Shown here one piece after another: positions 1-11,117 of a DNA stretch of 64,000 nt. Each line of letters starts with the position of its first letter. Position 1 is the stretch's first letter. A program made the translations under genes and the position numbers. Origin of the DNA: Saussurea involucrata (taxonomy: Eukaryota; Streptophyta; Magnoliopsida; Asterales; Asteraceae); assembly GCA_033807775.1 (NCBI GenBank), contig CM066321.1, positions 250,220,422 to 250,284,421 on the forward strand. Reading direction: 5' to 3'. The notes beneath the pieces are model-generated. The model ran no database searches and was not told where the DNA came from. It saw nothing but the letters and a program-made list of their open reading frames with translations.

Positions 1-302
1 CAATTCAAAGGAGGAGATTGTTAGGGTCAAAATCAGGTTGAATAGAAGTTCAAGGGCTAAACTGTTATTTATTATTTTGAGCCTTAATGTGTAACGGGTC
101 ATGGGCTTGAGAGTCATGGGCCCATGGTATTTAAAGTTGTGTTAGCCTTAGAATTTTAGGCTAGTTGTCATTTTCCACTTTCATACGCTTTGTAATTCTC
201 TCTGAATTGATTGAAAGTGAATTGGATGACATATTGAAATCATACTGTTCGTGTTCATATCTATTGATTTCTATTGTTCGTTGCACTGATCTGGAACTCA
301 CA
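1..302 (+). mobile_element. 3' end of an E-family Sirevirus-like element (aORF tail, PPT, 3' LTR)
   Basis: Bases 1-24 read Q-F-K-G-G-D-C-stop, the same tail that closes the aORF of element E at 20083-20103. They include the polypurine stretch 7-17. The LTR runs from TGTTAGGG at 19 to ACTCACA at 302. It shares with the E LTRs the block around AACGGGTC and GGGCCCA, a TATTTAAA at 129-136 and the GATCTGGA block near the end. The rest of the element lies left of the window, so its 5' LTR and TSD cannot be checked. Element B begins five bases after this LTR ends. Confidence 0.8.
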
Positions 303-307
303 GTCTC

Positions 308-1195
308 TGTTAGCTCCAATATTCTGAAACTTTAGAAGTATTGAAAAATGGCCAAGTATAGAAGAACTTCCACAGAAGCTCTGCTGAGTGCAACAGAAGC
401 TCTGTCGGGCATCTAAGAAGAAGCAAAGGAAGTTTGATCAAGAGTGATCAAAGACCGAAGAAACTACAGAAGAACGCTACAAAAGATCAAGACCTCAGAA
501 CCTCTGTCACCAATAACAGAGCCTTTGCAGACAACTTCAGAAGACAAGGAACCCAGTGAAGACTACTCTACAAAGGACCAGACCGCAGAACCTCTGCAAC
601 ACTTTAAAGAGCCTCTGTTGACCTCACTGAAGACTCAAGATACTTATAATATCTTACCACTATTAAAGAAATATCTTGCTACTGTTCCATGATCTGTTCA
701 TCAACTTGTTTGGTAGCATGCCCTGTCCAACTTCAACACGTGTCAAACTCTGAGTGGACTCAATAGGGCTTAGTACAACATAGACGTCTGCTACATTTAA
801 TGCATGCAGTTTTCCAACTGTTCATACCATCTCTTCTTTCCTGTAGCAACAATCTCTTGTCTAGAATAGATCTTTTGTAGTAGTATAAAAGGAAGACTCA
901 TGTTGAGTTCTTCCTAAGAATCACCGTTTTTACACTTTACAAGTTTACACAATCACTTAACACACAACACAAAACACTTACACTCAATTAGCGTCAAATC
1001 TGTACTAAGTGTTCTTGATATATTAAATACAGTGGGTCTTTGTGCTATAAATCTATTCTCTTCACTGTTTATTTGATAGTGTGTGTTCTAAATCTATCAA
1101 ACATATCTGTTAGTTCTTCAAATACGCTTCCGCGTCAAACATAAACTCGAACTAATAGATCTGACAATCTTGTATAAGCAAAACGGGAACCAACA
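308..1195 (+). repeat. 5' LTR of element B
   Basis: The LTR starts TGTTAGCTCC and ends GGGAACCAACA. U3 repeats AGAAGCTCTG and GAACCTCTG words at about 370-640. A TATAAAA box lies at 884-890. The copy at 7428-8315 has the same length. The open frame at 444-692 (and 7564-7812) has EPL repeats that follow from the GAACCTCTG word; I do not regard it as a gene. Confidence 0.95.
884..890 (+). promoter_or_regulatory. TATA box of the B 5' LTR
   Basis: TATAAAA lies in the LTR about 310 bp before its end, so transcription should start near 915. The 3' LTR has the same box at 8004-8010. Confidence 0.7.
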
Positions 1196-1197
1196 AT

Positions 1198-1209
1198 TGG
1201 TATCAGAGC
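1198..1209 (+). promoter_or_regulatory. Primer-binding site of element B
   Basis: TGGTATCAGAGC, complementary to the 3' end of plant initiator-Met tRNA, starts two bases after the LTR end. It sets the 5' end of the internal region. Confidence 0.92.
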
Positions 1210-1395
1210 AAATCTTGATTTTCAATATCAAGTGATCCTCGTTTCTACAAAGATTTTTGATAGAAATTGTCTGTTTTTAACCTGTTCTTCATTCCTTCAA
1301 ACAGTTTCTGTTTTACTGTCATCTTCGATTTATTTGATCTGGTAACATCATAGAAACTGTTTCTTTCGTTAAAAACTTCTTCTAAAATATCTAGA

Positions 1396-2304
1396 ATGAA
1401 ATTTTATGGTGATGCTGACTCAATTTTTTATTCAAAACTCAGCACAAATTTTCGCGAAATAATTCCTTCTCTTGAAAAAGAACTAGATGAAAAGAACAAA
1501 AGCATTTTTATTATTTCTGATAAAATTGCTAAACTTGAAAAATCTGTTAAAAACTTAAACTGTGAAAATCTTGAACTAAAAAGGAACTTATCTTTGTCAG
1601 ATGAAGAAAAGAAAAGACTTGAACTAAAATGTTTAAACTTCTCTAAACTAATTTTCAATTTTGAAAAGATTGTGGTCAATGAAAGAGGAAATTATGAAGA
1701 GAAGAAAACTGTTCTTGAAACAAAGTCGATGAAGCTTACTTATAAAATCTCAGAATTGCAGAATATCCTTGAAAAAGAAAGGAAAGAATCTGATTCTGAA
1801 AGAAAAGAATCTGAACAGTTGAAGGTTCAAAGATTTCATGATTTAAGTAAAAAAGATGACTTTGAAAAAGAGAGAAGGATTTTTAAAACAGAAATATCCA
1901 AACTAACAAAAGGACTCTCTAATTTATCAATTGAAATCATGTTGGAGAAAAGATGCAAATCTAATCTCCAAAAGATGCTTGAGGAAAATTTAAGAAAAAA
2001 AAATATTTTTGCTAAACAGATCAGGAAATTCAACCCTGAAGGATCTTTTAAGCCTAATATGTTTTCAAAACTTCAGACCTCAACATCGAAATTTTAGCAT
2101 GATCATAGGTTGGACAAATTAGTTAATCAAACTTTTAAAAAGGTGAAAAAGGTTTGGATAGTGAAAGGCTCTATACCTGTTCAAAATGCTCAAAAAGACA
2201 AAAAGCCTTTCATTTCTGGTATGTATGACAAATGCGTAAAGGCGTTTCATACAATAGGACCCATACGGTTATGGGTACCCAAAACCTCTGTAAGTATAAC
2301 ATAG
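1396..2304 (+). pseudogene. gag: Gag C-terminal coiled-coil region of element B
   Basis: One frame runs from ATG 1396 to 2304 with a single in-frame TAG at 2095-2097. Residues 1-233 are Lys/Glu/Leu-rich heptads typical of a long coiled coil. The segment after the stop is basic and ends with a GPIRLWVPK motif, the signature that directly precedes protease in C, E and G of this window. The N-terminal UBN2-type gag domain and the CCHC knuckle are absent, so this is not a working capsid gene. It starts only 186 bp after the primer-binding site. It could still make a short coiled-coil protein able to associate with Gag of a helper element; that is inference. Confidence 0.7.
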
Positions 2305-3891
2305 ATATTGTATATTTTGTAAATATTTTTATTTATTTATTATTTTCTGTATGTAAATTCTTAAATCTACAATAGTTCTTGATATCACAGAACTTCTGTA
2401 AGGTCTGCTCAGAACCTCTGACAACCTCTACAGAACCTCTGATGATCTTGACCTATGTCCTGTGCACAACTTATCTTATTCTGAACCAAGCATAGGTCAA
2501 GGGGGAGCAGAAGAAGATACTTGATCTACAGAGGTTGTTAGATCAAGGGGGAGCGAAAAAGGAGACCTTGCTGAATCTACAGAGAATTATAAGTCAAGGG
2601 GGAGCTAAGAATGCGACAAAAGAAATCACACTCGCCGAACTAAAAGAACAAAAGGTTGGTATCTTGTACTTTTAGGTTTTTGAAAACAGTTTTCTAGGAC
2701 AAAAAGTGTCAAATATGTCCTAAATATACTGTGGATAACATTTCAAAAATCAAAAGATCAAAAAGTTTCATAAAATTTGAGATATGAGAAATTTGAGGTC
2801 ATAGAGCTTCTGCTGGGCTCAACAGAAGCTCTGCCAGGAATATGCTCTATGATCGCAAATTTAACCTCTATCGATCTTTTGGAATGTCATCTCGGAAACC
2901 AATTACACGCGCAATGCTACAGAAGTCTTAAGCTACAGAGTACTTTCATCCAAAGAACCTCTATAGATCACTCAAATCTTTCAAAAGACTTCTGCTGCAC
3001 AAAATCTTTGAGATTTACAATTTTCTAGGACACCAACTTTCAAATAGGTCATAAATACATTGTTAAAACTGATCAAAAACTTGGATGATTAAAAAATGTT
3101 TATAAATTATTAGTTATTAGAAATTTCCTGTAACATAGCCTCTGCTGGCTCTGGCAGAGGTCCAAAAACCTCTGTAGGACTATTTCTCTACTAAATATTT
3201 ATCGATCCTCTCCTTGCGTTTTTCAAACAATTTTCATAAGATACAATCTATAGAGATAAAAGTTTTTCAAAATCACAGAGCTTCTGTAAAGATTTTCACT
3301 TAGATCACTCAAATCTTTCAAAAGACTTCTGCTGCACAAAATCTTTGAGATTTACAATTTTCTAGGACACCAACTTTCAAATAGGTCATAAATACATTGT
3401 TAAAACTGATCAAAAACTTGGATGATTAAAAAATGTTTATAAATTATTAGTTATTAGAAATTTCCTGTAACAGAGCCTCTGCTGGCTCTGGCAGAGGTCC
3501 AAAAACCTCTGTAGGACTATTTCTCTACTAAATATTTATCGATCCTCTCCTTGCGTTTTTCAAACAATTTTCATAAGATACAATCTATAGAGATAAAAGT
3601 TTTTCAAAATCACAGAGCTTCTGTAAAGATTTTCACTTAGGAACTTCTGTAACGGTAACTTTTTAACGGTCACTTTTATGTGGTGAAAATTTAAACCCAC
3701 GCGCTCTTCATTTAATATGGCCGCCCACGACGTCTCGTCATCACTGACACTATTGACATGTCGAGTTTTCATTGACGTACATACAACGTCGTCCTGGAAA
3801 CTTGCTCCACGCCAAATGAACTCGAGTGCGGACCTCAATTTTATTAAATTTCTCACATTTTCACCGTTCCAAATTCTACCCGTTACCACAG
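2305..3891 (+). other. Post-pol type spacer of B with iterated PPT-like motifs
   Basis: GGGGGAGC motifs occur at 2501-2508, 2547-2554 and 2598-2605, each after TCAAG. Such iterated internal PPTs mark the region downstream of pol in elements C and E, which shows that pol was deleted cleanly between gag and this spacer. The stretch is full of CAGAACCTCTG and CCTCTG words. CCTCTGC (3139-3145) and GCAGAGG (3154-3160) can form a hairpin. I see no credible gene in it. Confidence 0.7.
2964..3637 (+). repeat. 337-bp tandem duplication in B
   Basis: Bases 2964-3300 are repeated at 3301-3637. I noticed one difference, near 3136 (CATAGCC against CAGAGCC). Each copy includes the CCTCTGC...GCAGAGG hairpin. 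The near identity makes the duplication recent, comparable with the LTR divergence. Confidence 0.9.
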
Positions 3892-3930
3892 TATATAACC
3901 TAAGTTAAAATAACTTTCAAAACTTTACTA
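3729..3930 (+). promoter_or_regulatory. Candidate internal promoter for the B aORF
   Basis: A TATATAA box lies at 3892-3898, about 100 bp before the aORF start at 3998, leaving a normal 70-80 nt leader. Just upstream are ACGT-core motifs: GACGTC at 3729-3734, TGACGT at 3773-3778 and AACGTCG at 3785-3791, the type bound by plant bZIP factors. These bases are also less AT-rich than the spacer. The arrangement is what an independent aORF transcript would need; use in vivo is inference. Confidence 0.5.
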
Positions 3931-3997
3931 TTCTCTCATCTTCTCCGGCGAACTTGCTTTTTTTCTTTCTGAAAACCTAGAACTTTCAAACCTACTA

Positions 3998-4996
3998 ATG
4001 GCTTCCAGTTCCAAAGCTACTCACGTTTCACCGATGAACTCTCTGCCACTCTCTCCAGTACATTCTGAGCACTCCCACAACTCACATACCGCCGCCGATA
4101 CCAACAGACATGACTCCGGCGACGAGGCATCCTTTGTACCCACTACCCACCTGCAACAATTTTTCTCTAATGACCATTTCGATCAAACCCTTCCCATTAA
4201 ATCAAACAATTGTTATCTTGTTCCTTCTCCTACGGCTTTTGGTAAAGAACATGCCATCATGCTAAACATCCTAGAGAACCACTTTCTTTACCTTCTTCTG
4301 AGCAAAACCGTTGAACAATTACCTGTACGTTACCTACATCAGTTTTGGCAATCTTGCCGTTATGACGCTGACACCGATTTGATCAGAGGCTATATTTCTA
4401 AACCTAACCAAAGTAACAGTCTTGAACTGATGTTCAACCGCACCATGTTCTCATTAGAATTTGGCCTTCCAACAAGAGGACTCATGGGAATCAAAAAGTG
4501 TGCCCCCCAACCAACAAATGAAGAACTTGTCGACTTTCTGCACATGTTAGGGTACAACCAACAGTTGAAAAAGAGGAACAATTTCCGCAGAGCAAGACTA
4601 CCCCCTCTGTGGAATACCTTATTCTCCATCCTAAATCGTTGCCTCACGAGAAAAATCGGGAGCATCGATCAAAGCTCACCTCAAATTCTCTCAATCATGT
4701 ATGGTGTGTACTATGATCTACCACTAGATTATGCCACCATAATGATGCAAGAGATCATCAACACCATCGATCGAAAAATCGCCTCCCAGAAAGCCAAAAT
4801 GTCTGATCACAACTGGTTGCCCCCTCTGCAGTTCCAGCGAATCCTCAGTGTACTTTTCGAACCCTTACTCCTTATCCAAAAATGGCCAATGGATGGTCCC
4901 AAACCTAAGCAATTTCCTATGTCCAAGAACACCCCTACAGAACATGAAAAATTCTTTCAGAGAGAAGTAGTAAGCACAAAGACGAAGAGACTCTAG
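3998..4996 (+). pseudogene. aORF of element B, N-terminal domain
   Basis: ATG 3998 gives 332 aa. After a Ser/His-rich start, residues 45-290 form the conserved N-terminal aORF domain. Motifs include VRYLHQFWQS, a LPTRG loop, FLHMLGYN, LPPLWNTLFSILNRCLT and IMYGVYYDLPLDYA. The same domain occurs in L (60615-59935), G (33132 onward) and C (46946 onward). No signal peptide or membrane helix is visible, so the label env-like used for Sirevirus ORFs does not fit well. Compared with L, the frame shifts near 4960-4996 and about 1 kb of linker is missing before the next part. Function unknown. Confidence 0.75.
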
Positions 4997-7239
4997 ACAA
5001 GTCTCCAAGTCAAAAGAAGGACATTCCGATACCCACCTCTGGAGTGGATTTGGACACTATTCTTCACAGAACTTCTGTAGAGACTGAAACTCTTGTTTTT
5101 TCTCGAAGATCAGAAGGAAATCCTTCCATTCTCAACGATCAAACAGGAATGAAAGAAGGTGTCCCAGGAACAGGGACTCACACTTGAGAAGGGGTTGTTC
5201 CTCCAGAGGTTACCCAAGAGGAACATGTTACGAAGAATGAGTTCCAAGTCTTTGTAACCTCTGTAACTCAAACATTGAATAAGTTGTAAAGCTCATTCAC
5301 GACTTTTACAGATTCAACTTCAGGCGCGCTTACAGGATTAAATACCAAAGTGGATACCTTATCCACAGAAGTTAAAGAAGCCCTTGCAGAAATAAAGCCA
5401 AATAAAGAAACTTCTGCTGCTGATGCCATCGCCTCTGCCACTAACATTGCCAAAACAACCGCTGCAGAATTCGAGAAAAGTGCGACCAAAGCCTTCAAGA
5501 CTTCGATCGCAATCTACTTTGAAACAATGAAGAAACAAGCAGCAAGGCAAGCATCTCAAGACACCTGTAGAACACAAGTTGCTGCTAAAAGAAGGCAGGA
5601 TGATCCTGATGATGGTGCATCTGGTCATCCTGAGGGGGAGAGAACAAAGGAAACAACAGAGGCTGCTTCTGCAAAAACTACAGCGAAAACTGCAGAACCC
5701 TCTACAATAGAAACCCCGAAGGAAACACAAGGAACACAATAGAGGCAAAACACCTCTATCTCAGCAGAGGATGCATCAACCACAGAACCTAAGGTAATCA
5801 CTCTTGCATCCTCATCCACAGAACAAACTCCACCCTCATCCAAAGAACCAACACCAACCTCACAACCAATCCCGCGCAAAACTAGAGTCAAAACCATAGC
5901 TCGAAAACCCCAAAGACCAAAACGCTCTGCAGAGTTCATTCTTCACACAATGGAATTTGTATCTACTTTTCAATCAGCAAAGCGTTTTGACATCCCACCT
6001 CCAAGACCCGAAGACTCCTCACCAACAGAGACCTCACAACCCGAAGTATCAAAACCTTTAGAGGCAACAACCAAAACATCAGAGCATCCAACCCCAAAAC
6101 CCACAGAACCTTCAACCGTCAAATCTACAGAGGTTCCACCCACACAAATCCAAAACCCAACCTCTAAAACCTCAAAACCAAAAGATAAAGGCAAGGGAAT
6201 AATGACAGAAGAAGAGCCAAAGAAGAAGATGCCAGTTGCTATAGAGAAGTTGATGAAAGGTGCCTTTAATGCCTTCATCACTCCTAAACCCGAAGAGGAA
6301 GACTGGGCATTCAACTTGAAACCTCTGTCAGAAAACCCAACCCTGGATCCCACAGCTAAGGTAACAGAAGGTAAAGTAGCAGACATCACTCGACAAATGG
6401 ATAAGCTAAGGAGACCAATTCCAAGAACTACTCCAACCATTGAACAAATGGAAGAGCATGTTTACAGTTATCTCTACAGACATCACTTCCAGAGCGATCT
6501 TCCAGCTCATGTCCGAGATCAGAAGCTAAGAGAGGAATTCAATGCCATCTTCACCTCTACAAAGTCAAAATCGGTCAATCAAGTTTACTCCATTCACAAT
6601 ATAAAGAAGGTAATCTATTGTAGATACTCTAAAATGAGAACCTATCCTCATACGATGTATACAATCTGGAAAGTCAAAAGGTCTGACAGATCAGAGAATC
6701 AATTCTCTGATGCTGATATCCGAAACCTCAATCCCTATGACTTACCTGACCTTCTGCAATGGACGAAAGACAACTTCAATGACGACTGCCACCAAAGATC
6801 TTATCGAGTTCTCAGAAAGGCGATTCGTGAAAAGCTCCTAATCTACAGCATGCTCGACTTTCAACTAGCCATCGATCTAGGCGTGACTACTATAAGCATC
6901 AGACCACTAGAGGATTTCTGCCCACCAAATGCAATACACAATTCGATCATCAAAACTCCAAGGTACGGGTTAGTATTCAAGAATCCTGCTGATCAACTTA
7001 AACTGTTTGTGACAATGGACTGTCAGAAGTACACAACCCGTACTCTGAACATGTTCAGAAAAATACTAGAGGAGAACAAAGCAACAGAGCTTATGGATGA
7101 AGAATCTGCTCTGATGATGATCAAAGAGATTTATGCTACACTAGGCTTAAGAAATCTCTGCCTCAAATTCTATGAAGAACTCAAGGAAGTAGGAAAAGAC
7201 AACAGAAAGTTCGACGACTTCCCAAATGCAAAAATCTGA
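4996..7239 (+). pseudogene. aORF of element B, linker and C-terminal domain
   Basis: Frame 1 continues the aORF with in-frame stops TGA near 5187, TAA near 5287 and TAG at 5740-5742, then stays open to the natural stop at 7239. In order it holds a Ser/Thr linker matching L, a coiled coil (5300-5500), an acidic stretch near HPEGE, a long Pro/Thr/Lys-rich disordered linker (5750-6230) with KDKGKGI, and a globular C-terminal domain (about 6440-7200). That domain has the shared pattern FSDADIRNLNPYDL, then DFQLAI and GLVFKNP. C, E and G have equivalents. Cellular role unknown; nuclear or cytosolic is more likely than membrane. Confidence 0.72.
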
Positions 7240-7417
7240 GTCTCTTCAAAGAACCTCTGTCAACGTTTTATTTCTGTTCATTTAATGTACTCAAATGTAA
7301 ATGCCTCTGGCATAAATTCCAAATGAAAGAAATAATCTTCTGAGGTATTGTTTAACCTCTGTCTATCTTAACTTGGCCTAAAAATTCATAAACGTGAAAA
7401 TTTATTTTTCAATACTT

Positions 7418-7426
7418 AGGGGGAGA
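7418..7426 (+). promoter_or_regulatory. Polypurine tract of element B
   Basis: AGGGGGAGA stands one base before the 3' LTR TGTTAGCTCC at 7428. It primes plus-strand DNA synthesis. Confidence 0.85.
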
Positions 7427-7427
7427 T

Positions 7428-8315
7428 TGTTAGCTCCAATATTCTGAAACTTTAGAAGTATTGAAAAATGGCCAAGTACAGAAGAACTTCCACAGAAGCT
7501 CTGCTGAGTGCAACAGAAGCTCTGCTGGGCATCTAAGAAGAAGCAAAGGAAGTTTGATCAAGAGTGATCAAAGACCGAATAAACTACAGAAGAATGCTAC
7601 AAAAGATCAAGACCTCAGAACCTCTGTCACCAATAACAGAGACTCTGCAGACAACTTCAGAAGACAAGGAACCCAGTGAAGACTACTCTACAAAGGACCA
7701 GACCGCAGAACCTCTGCAACACTTTAAAGAGCCTCTGTTGACCTCACTGAAGACTCAAGATACTTATAATATCTTACCACTGTTAAAGAAATATCTTGCT
7801 ACTGTTCCATGATCTGTTCATCAACTTGTATGGTAGCATGCCCTGTCCAACTTCAACACGTGTCAAACTCTGAGTGGACTCAATAGGACTTAGTACAACA
7901 TAGACGTCTGCTACATTTAATGCATGCAGTTTTCCAACTGTTCATACCATCTCTTCTTTCCTGTAGCAACAGTCTCTTGTCTAGAATAGATCTTTTGTAG
8001 TAGTATAAAAGGAAGACTCATGTTGAGTTCTTCCTAAGAATCACCGTTTTTACACTTTACAAGTTTACACAATCACTTAACACACAACACAAAACACTTA
8101 CACTCAATTAGCGTCAAATCTGTACTAAGTGTTCTTAATATATTAAATACAGTGGGTCTTTGTGCTATAAATCTATTCTCTTCACTGTTTATTTGATAGT
8201 GTGTGTTCTAAATCTATCAAACATATATGTTAGTTCTTCAAATACGCTTCCGCATCAAACATAAACTCTAACTAATAGATCTCACAATCTTGTATAAGCA
8301 AAACGGGAACCAACA
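7428..8315 (+). repeat. 3' LTR of element B
   Basis: Same length and termini as 308-1195. It ends ACCAACA at 8315 and is followed by the TSD GTCTC at 8316-8320. Confidence 0.95.
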
Positions 8316-8970
8316 GTCTCTCTTGTGTTTGGTACGGCTAGGACTGGATAGGACATGACTAGACAATTTTCCCTAAAACTTGTTTGTTGATTTAATAAAT
8401 CATATAATAACTATAAACGACGCAAAGAAAGTATACATTTAAATATATTAATTAAAAACAATGTTAGTTTTTTACGCAATTTTCATACATATATATACAT
8501 AAAAAATAATAGTACATAAATTGAGTGAAGAATCTAAAATAATTGACGGTAGTTCGAAAAAAAAATCCAATTCATACAAAGTAAATATTTTTTTTAAACA
8601 ACAATAAGCGGATTTTATTAAAACAGAAACTAGCAATACGCCAACTTACAAAGCATCCAAGAATCATAAAGGAAGCATCCGAATTTTATTATATTTTCTT
8701 CATACTAAGAAAATATAATATTTGGTTCAATTTGAAAGATCTTTATAAAATGGCGAAGGTATGGTTGCAGCGACAAGTAAAGATAAAGGTGATGGGTGGC
8801 GGTGGTCGGTGGAGGTATAGGTGGTCGACGATGGTAGTGGTGGTGAAAGTGGACAGTGGTAAAGGAGGTTGTTGTATTGGAGGAAGAGGTGGAGGTGGCC
8901 GACGGTGGTTAACGGTGAACGTCGGTGGTGGTGTTGGCAATGGGTGGTGGTGGTCGGTCGAGGTGGAGGT
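8316..8970. other. Left flank of C: AT-rich DNA then GGT-rich low-complexity DNA
   Basis: 8321-8780 is AT-rich with no gene. It opens GTGTTTGGTACGG, a phrase like the ends of some plant MITEs, but I found no partner terminus. 8785-8970 is made of GGTGG/GGCGG units. The same GGT-rich sequence resumes after C at 51404-51690, so both pieces are one locus split by C. Confidence 0.6.
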
Positions 8971-9213
8971 TGTTAGAGCATTATTGTATTCAAGATTTAC
9001 TGTAAAGTCAATGTACTGTATTAGTTCGTAATGCTTTTATACCTTGTATGTTATGGGTATAAATAGGCATGTCTAGTTCTTAGTTAGACATGAATCTAGA
9101 ACTCTTGTAACAATTGTAGCATTTGTCATTTACTCTCTAAAGATCAATACATGGATGACTTGTGCACTCTAGATTTTCTCTCTACATATCATTGCTAGAT
9201 TCTGGGTTTCACA
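8971..9213 (+). repeat. 5' LTR of element C
   Basis: It starts TGTTAGAGC and ends GGGTTTCACA. TATAAATA lies at 9058-9065. From 9103 to 9213 it is identical to 51293-51403 (111 bp by eye), while the U3 parts barely align. Confidence 0.93.
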
Positions 9214-9215
9214 TT

Positions 9216-9227
9216 TGGTATCAGAGC
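9216..9227 (+). promoter_or_regulatory. Primer-binding site of element C
   Basis: TGGTATCAGAGC two bases after the 5' LTR, complementary to initiator-Met tRNA. Confidence 0.92.
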
Positions 9228-10200
9228 ACAAACAGGAGATTCAAGCAGATCAAGAAGCAAATTGAAGAATTTTTACACTGATCATACAGATTTCGGACCA
9301 TGCATGCTTTACTGTTCATCTGATCACTTTTCATTCAGACTTTGATTTTTTTTTATTTTTGATTTCTTGGATCAATTCTTGGCATCACTGAACTCGGAAT
9401 TGATATCTGAACAACATTAATTCTTGGATCATCAACAATTACTGCACAAAAACATTGGATTTGATCATTTCTTTGAAACTGTGTTCGAAAACCCTAATTC
9501 ACTGTTTTGGACTTTAATTCGATTAAATTGATCGAATTAGAACTTGTGATTAACTAAGAAAGTGTGTGGATTTTGATTTCGAGCAAACCAGTACAAATTT
9601 CGTGTTAATTGATCAAGAATTGAGAAAGTTATGGAAGAATCTGTGATTTTCGAGTTCGAAGTGAGGGTTTCGCATTGTTCTTGAAGGATTCGGATCATTC
9701 ATACGGATTTCGCACCATTCAAGTTTTTAGAAGTGTTCAAGTGTTGGTTTCGGATCCAGTTAAGTCCGAAATCTGTAGTGTCGCACCCCGTTAGGTTCGA
9801 ATTCTTGAGGTTTCGAACATAGTTAAGTTCGAATTCTGGTGGTTTCAGATTGGTATTCATTAGTTGTAAGTTCGAATTTGTCTAAGTGTTTATTTCGCAC
9901 CAAGCTAAGTCCGAATTCAAGGATTTCGAATCCTTCTGCATCCGAATTCAGGGATTTCGAACCCTTCTTGGTACGAAACCATTGATTTCGAACCTTTATT
10001 GATCCGAATTCGTGTTGATTAAAAAAAAATTATAGTGTTGATCCGAATTCGTGTTGAGAAAATTTTTTATTCCGAAATTTTTTCTATAGTGTTTTTCATA
10101 CACTTTAAGAGCTTTTCAAGAAAAAAATTTATATATTTTTTAGTGTATTTCATACACTTTCTGCTTGATTTTCTGAAAGATCAATATCTAGCAATACCAA
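9228..10200 (+). repeat. Leader of C with reiterated TTCGAA/GAATTC words
   Basis: The leader has no gene. From about 9640 to 10080 it is a string of degenerate units of the type TTTCGAAYCCTT...RRTCCGAATTC, alternating TTTCG and CGAA half-sites. The same words recur in C after pol (45690-46860) and in the leader of M (61380-61910). The leader-to-gag border (TTTCATACACTTTCTGCTTGA near 10150) is duplicated before the true gag start at 11060-11110. Confidence 0.7.
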
Positions 10201-10210
10201 AAAAAAAGAA

Positions 10211-10919
10211 ATGAGTTTGAAGCAAACTATTATTAAATCTAGTGGTGAAGATTTGAAGCAATCTTTTGTTAAATAAAATAATGAAATTTTGCAACAAGTT
10301 CTTATAACAGAAATACTTCCAACTCCACAATTTTTTGTTAAATCAGATAGTGAAGGTTTGAAGCAAACTTTTGTTAAACCTAATACTTCAAATCCTTCAT
10401 TTCCTGTTTTAAATAAAGCATTGGAGGAAGAAAATGTTGATCTAAAGAGACAAATTTTAGACATTTCTTCTTCAAATGCTAAACTTACTAAAAGAATTAC
10501 TGATCTTGAAGTATATATTGCAGGTCTTGAAACAAAGAAAGACAACTCAAGTCTGCACGATCAAATCAAGAAACTTCAAGAGAAAGTAACAACTCTTCAA
10601 ATTGAAAATGCTGATATGAAGAGTAGAGAAATCGAGAGAGAGAAGGGGAACTCATATCTACAAGATCAAATAAAAAAAGTTCAAGAGAAAAGAACAACGT
10701 TGGAAGGTGAAAACGTTGAATTGAAGAAAAAGCTTTCAGAACGTGAAAGAGAGTCACTTTCTTCAAAGAAAGTTCTTAAAGAAAAGGACGCATTTGAACT
10801 GAGAAGTATAAAACTTTCAAAACAAGTTTCTGACTTTGAGAAAGTTTTATTTTTTGAAAAAGAGAAGCTTGAGAAAGAAAGAGCTAAATTTGAAACTGAA
10901 CGAAAATCTTTTGATTTCG
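10211..10919 (+). pseudogene. gag: Gag coiled-coil segment lodged in the leader of C
   Basis: An open frame (ATG 10211, in-frame TAA near 10274, then open to beyond 10919) encodes LKQTFVK-type repeats followed by a long Lys/Glu/Leu coiled coil ending near SDFEKVLFFEKEKLEKE. It matches the middle of C's own gag, at 23320-23480 and 24120-24200. M, the close relative at 60870-63229, lacks this insert at the same leader position. So part of gag was copied upstream of gag, probably by template switching. Downstream the frame runs into leader words. No independent function is evident. Confidence 0.65.
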
Positions 10920-11117
10920 TACTCAGTTGCATTCGAATTCCGTGGTTTCGCACCGTACTACATCCGAAATCAGAAGGTTTCGCACCATACAGAATTTGTC
11001 TAAGTGTTGGTTTCAGACCCTTGTGTTAAAAAATTTTGAACAGTTTATTCTAAGTGTAATTTCTGTTACACTTACTGCTTGATCTTCTGAACGATCATTT
11101 TCTAGCTATTTGAAAAG

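Larger units (their letters stand above)
308..8315 (+). mobile_element. Element B: Sirevirus-like LTR retrotransposon lacking capsid and pol (8.0 kb)
   Basis: Two 888-bp LTRs (308-1195 and 7428-8315) differ at about 16 positions by my hand count, roughly 98.2% identity. The TSD GTCTC is exact (303-307 and 8316-8320). A primer-binding site follows the 5' LTR and a PPT precedes the 3' LTR. The interior holds only the coiled-coil C-terminal part of gag, a post-pol type spacer and an aORF. There is no UBN2-type capsid domain, zinc knuckle, protease, integrase, RT or RNase H. It must have been mobilised in trans, and recently. Confidence 0.93.

Noticed and set aside
444..692. 82-codon ORF in the B LTR, repeated at 7564-7812
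   Set aside because: It lies in U3; EPL repeats simply follow the GAACCTCTG word, and conservation is explained by LTR identity.
5970..6440. 156-codon minus ORF (and similar minus ORFs at 5359-5939)
   Set aside because: Antisense shadows of the Pro/Thr-rich aORF linker of B.
8732..9031. Gly/Trp-rich plus ORF and Pro-rich minus ORF over 8743-8940
   Set aside because: Both are translations of GGT low-complexity DNA and run into the C LTR.
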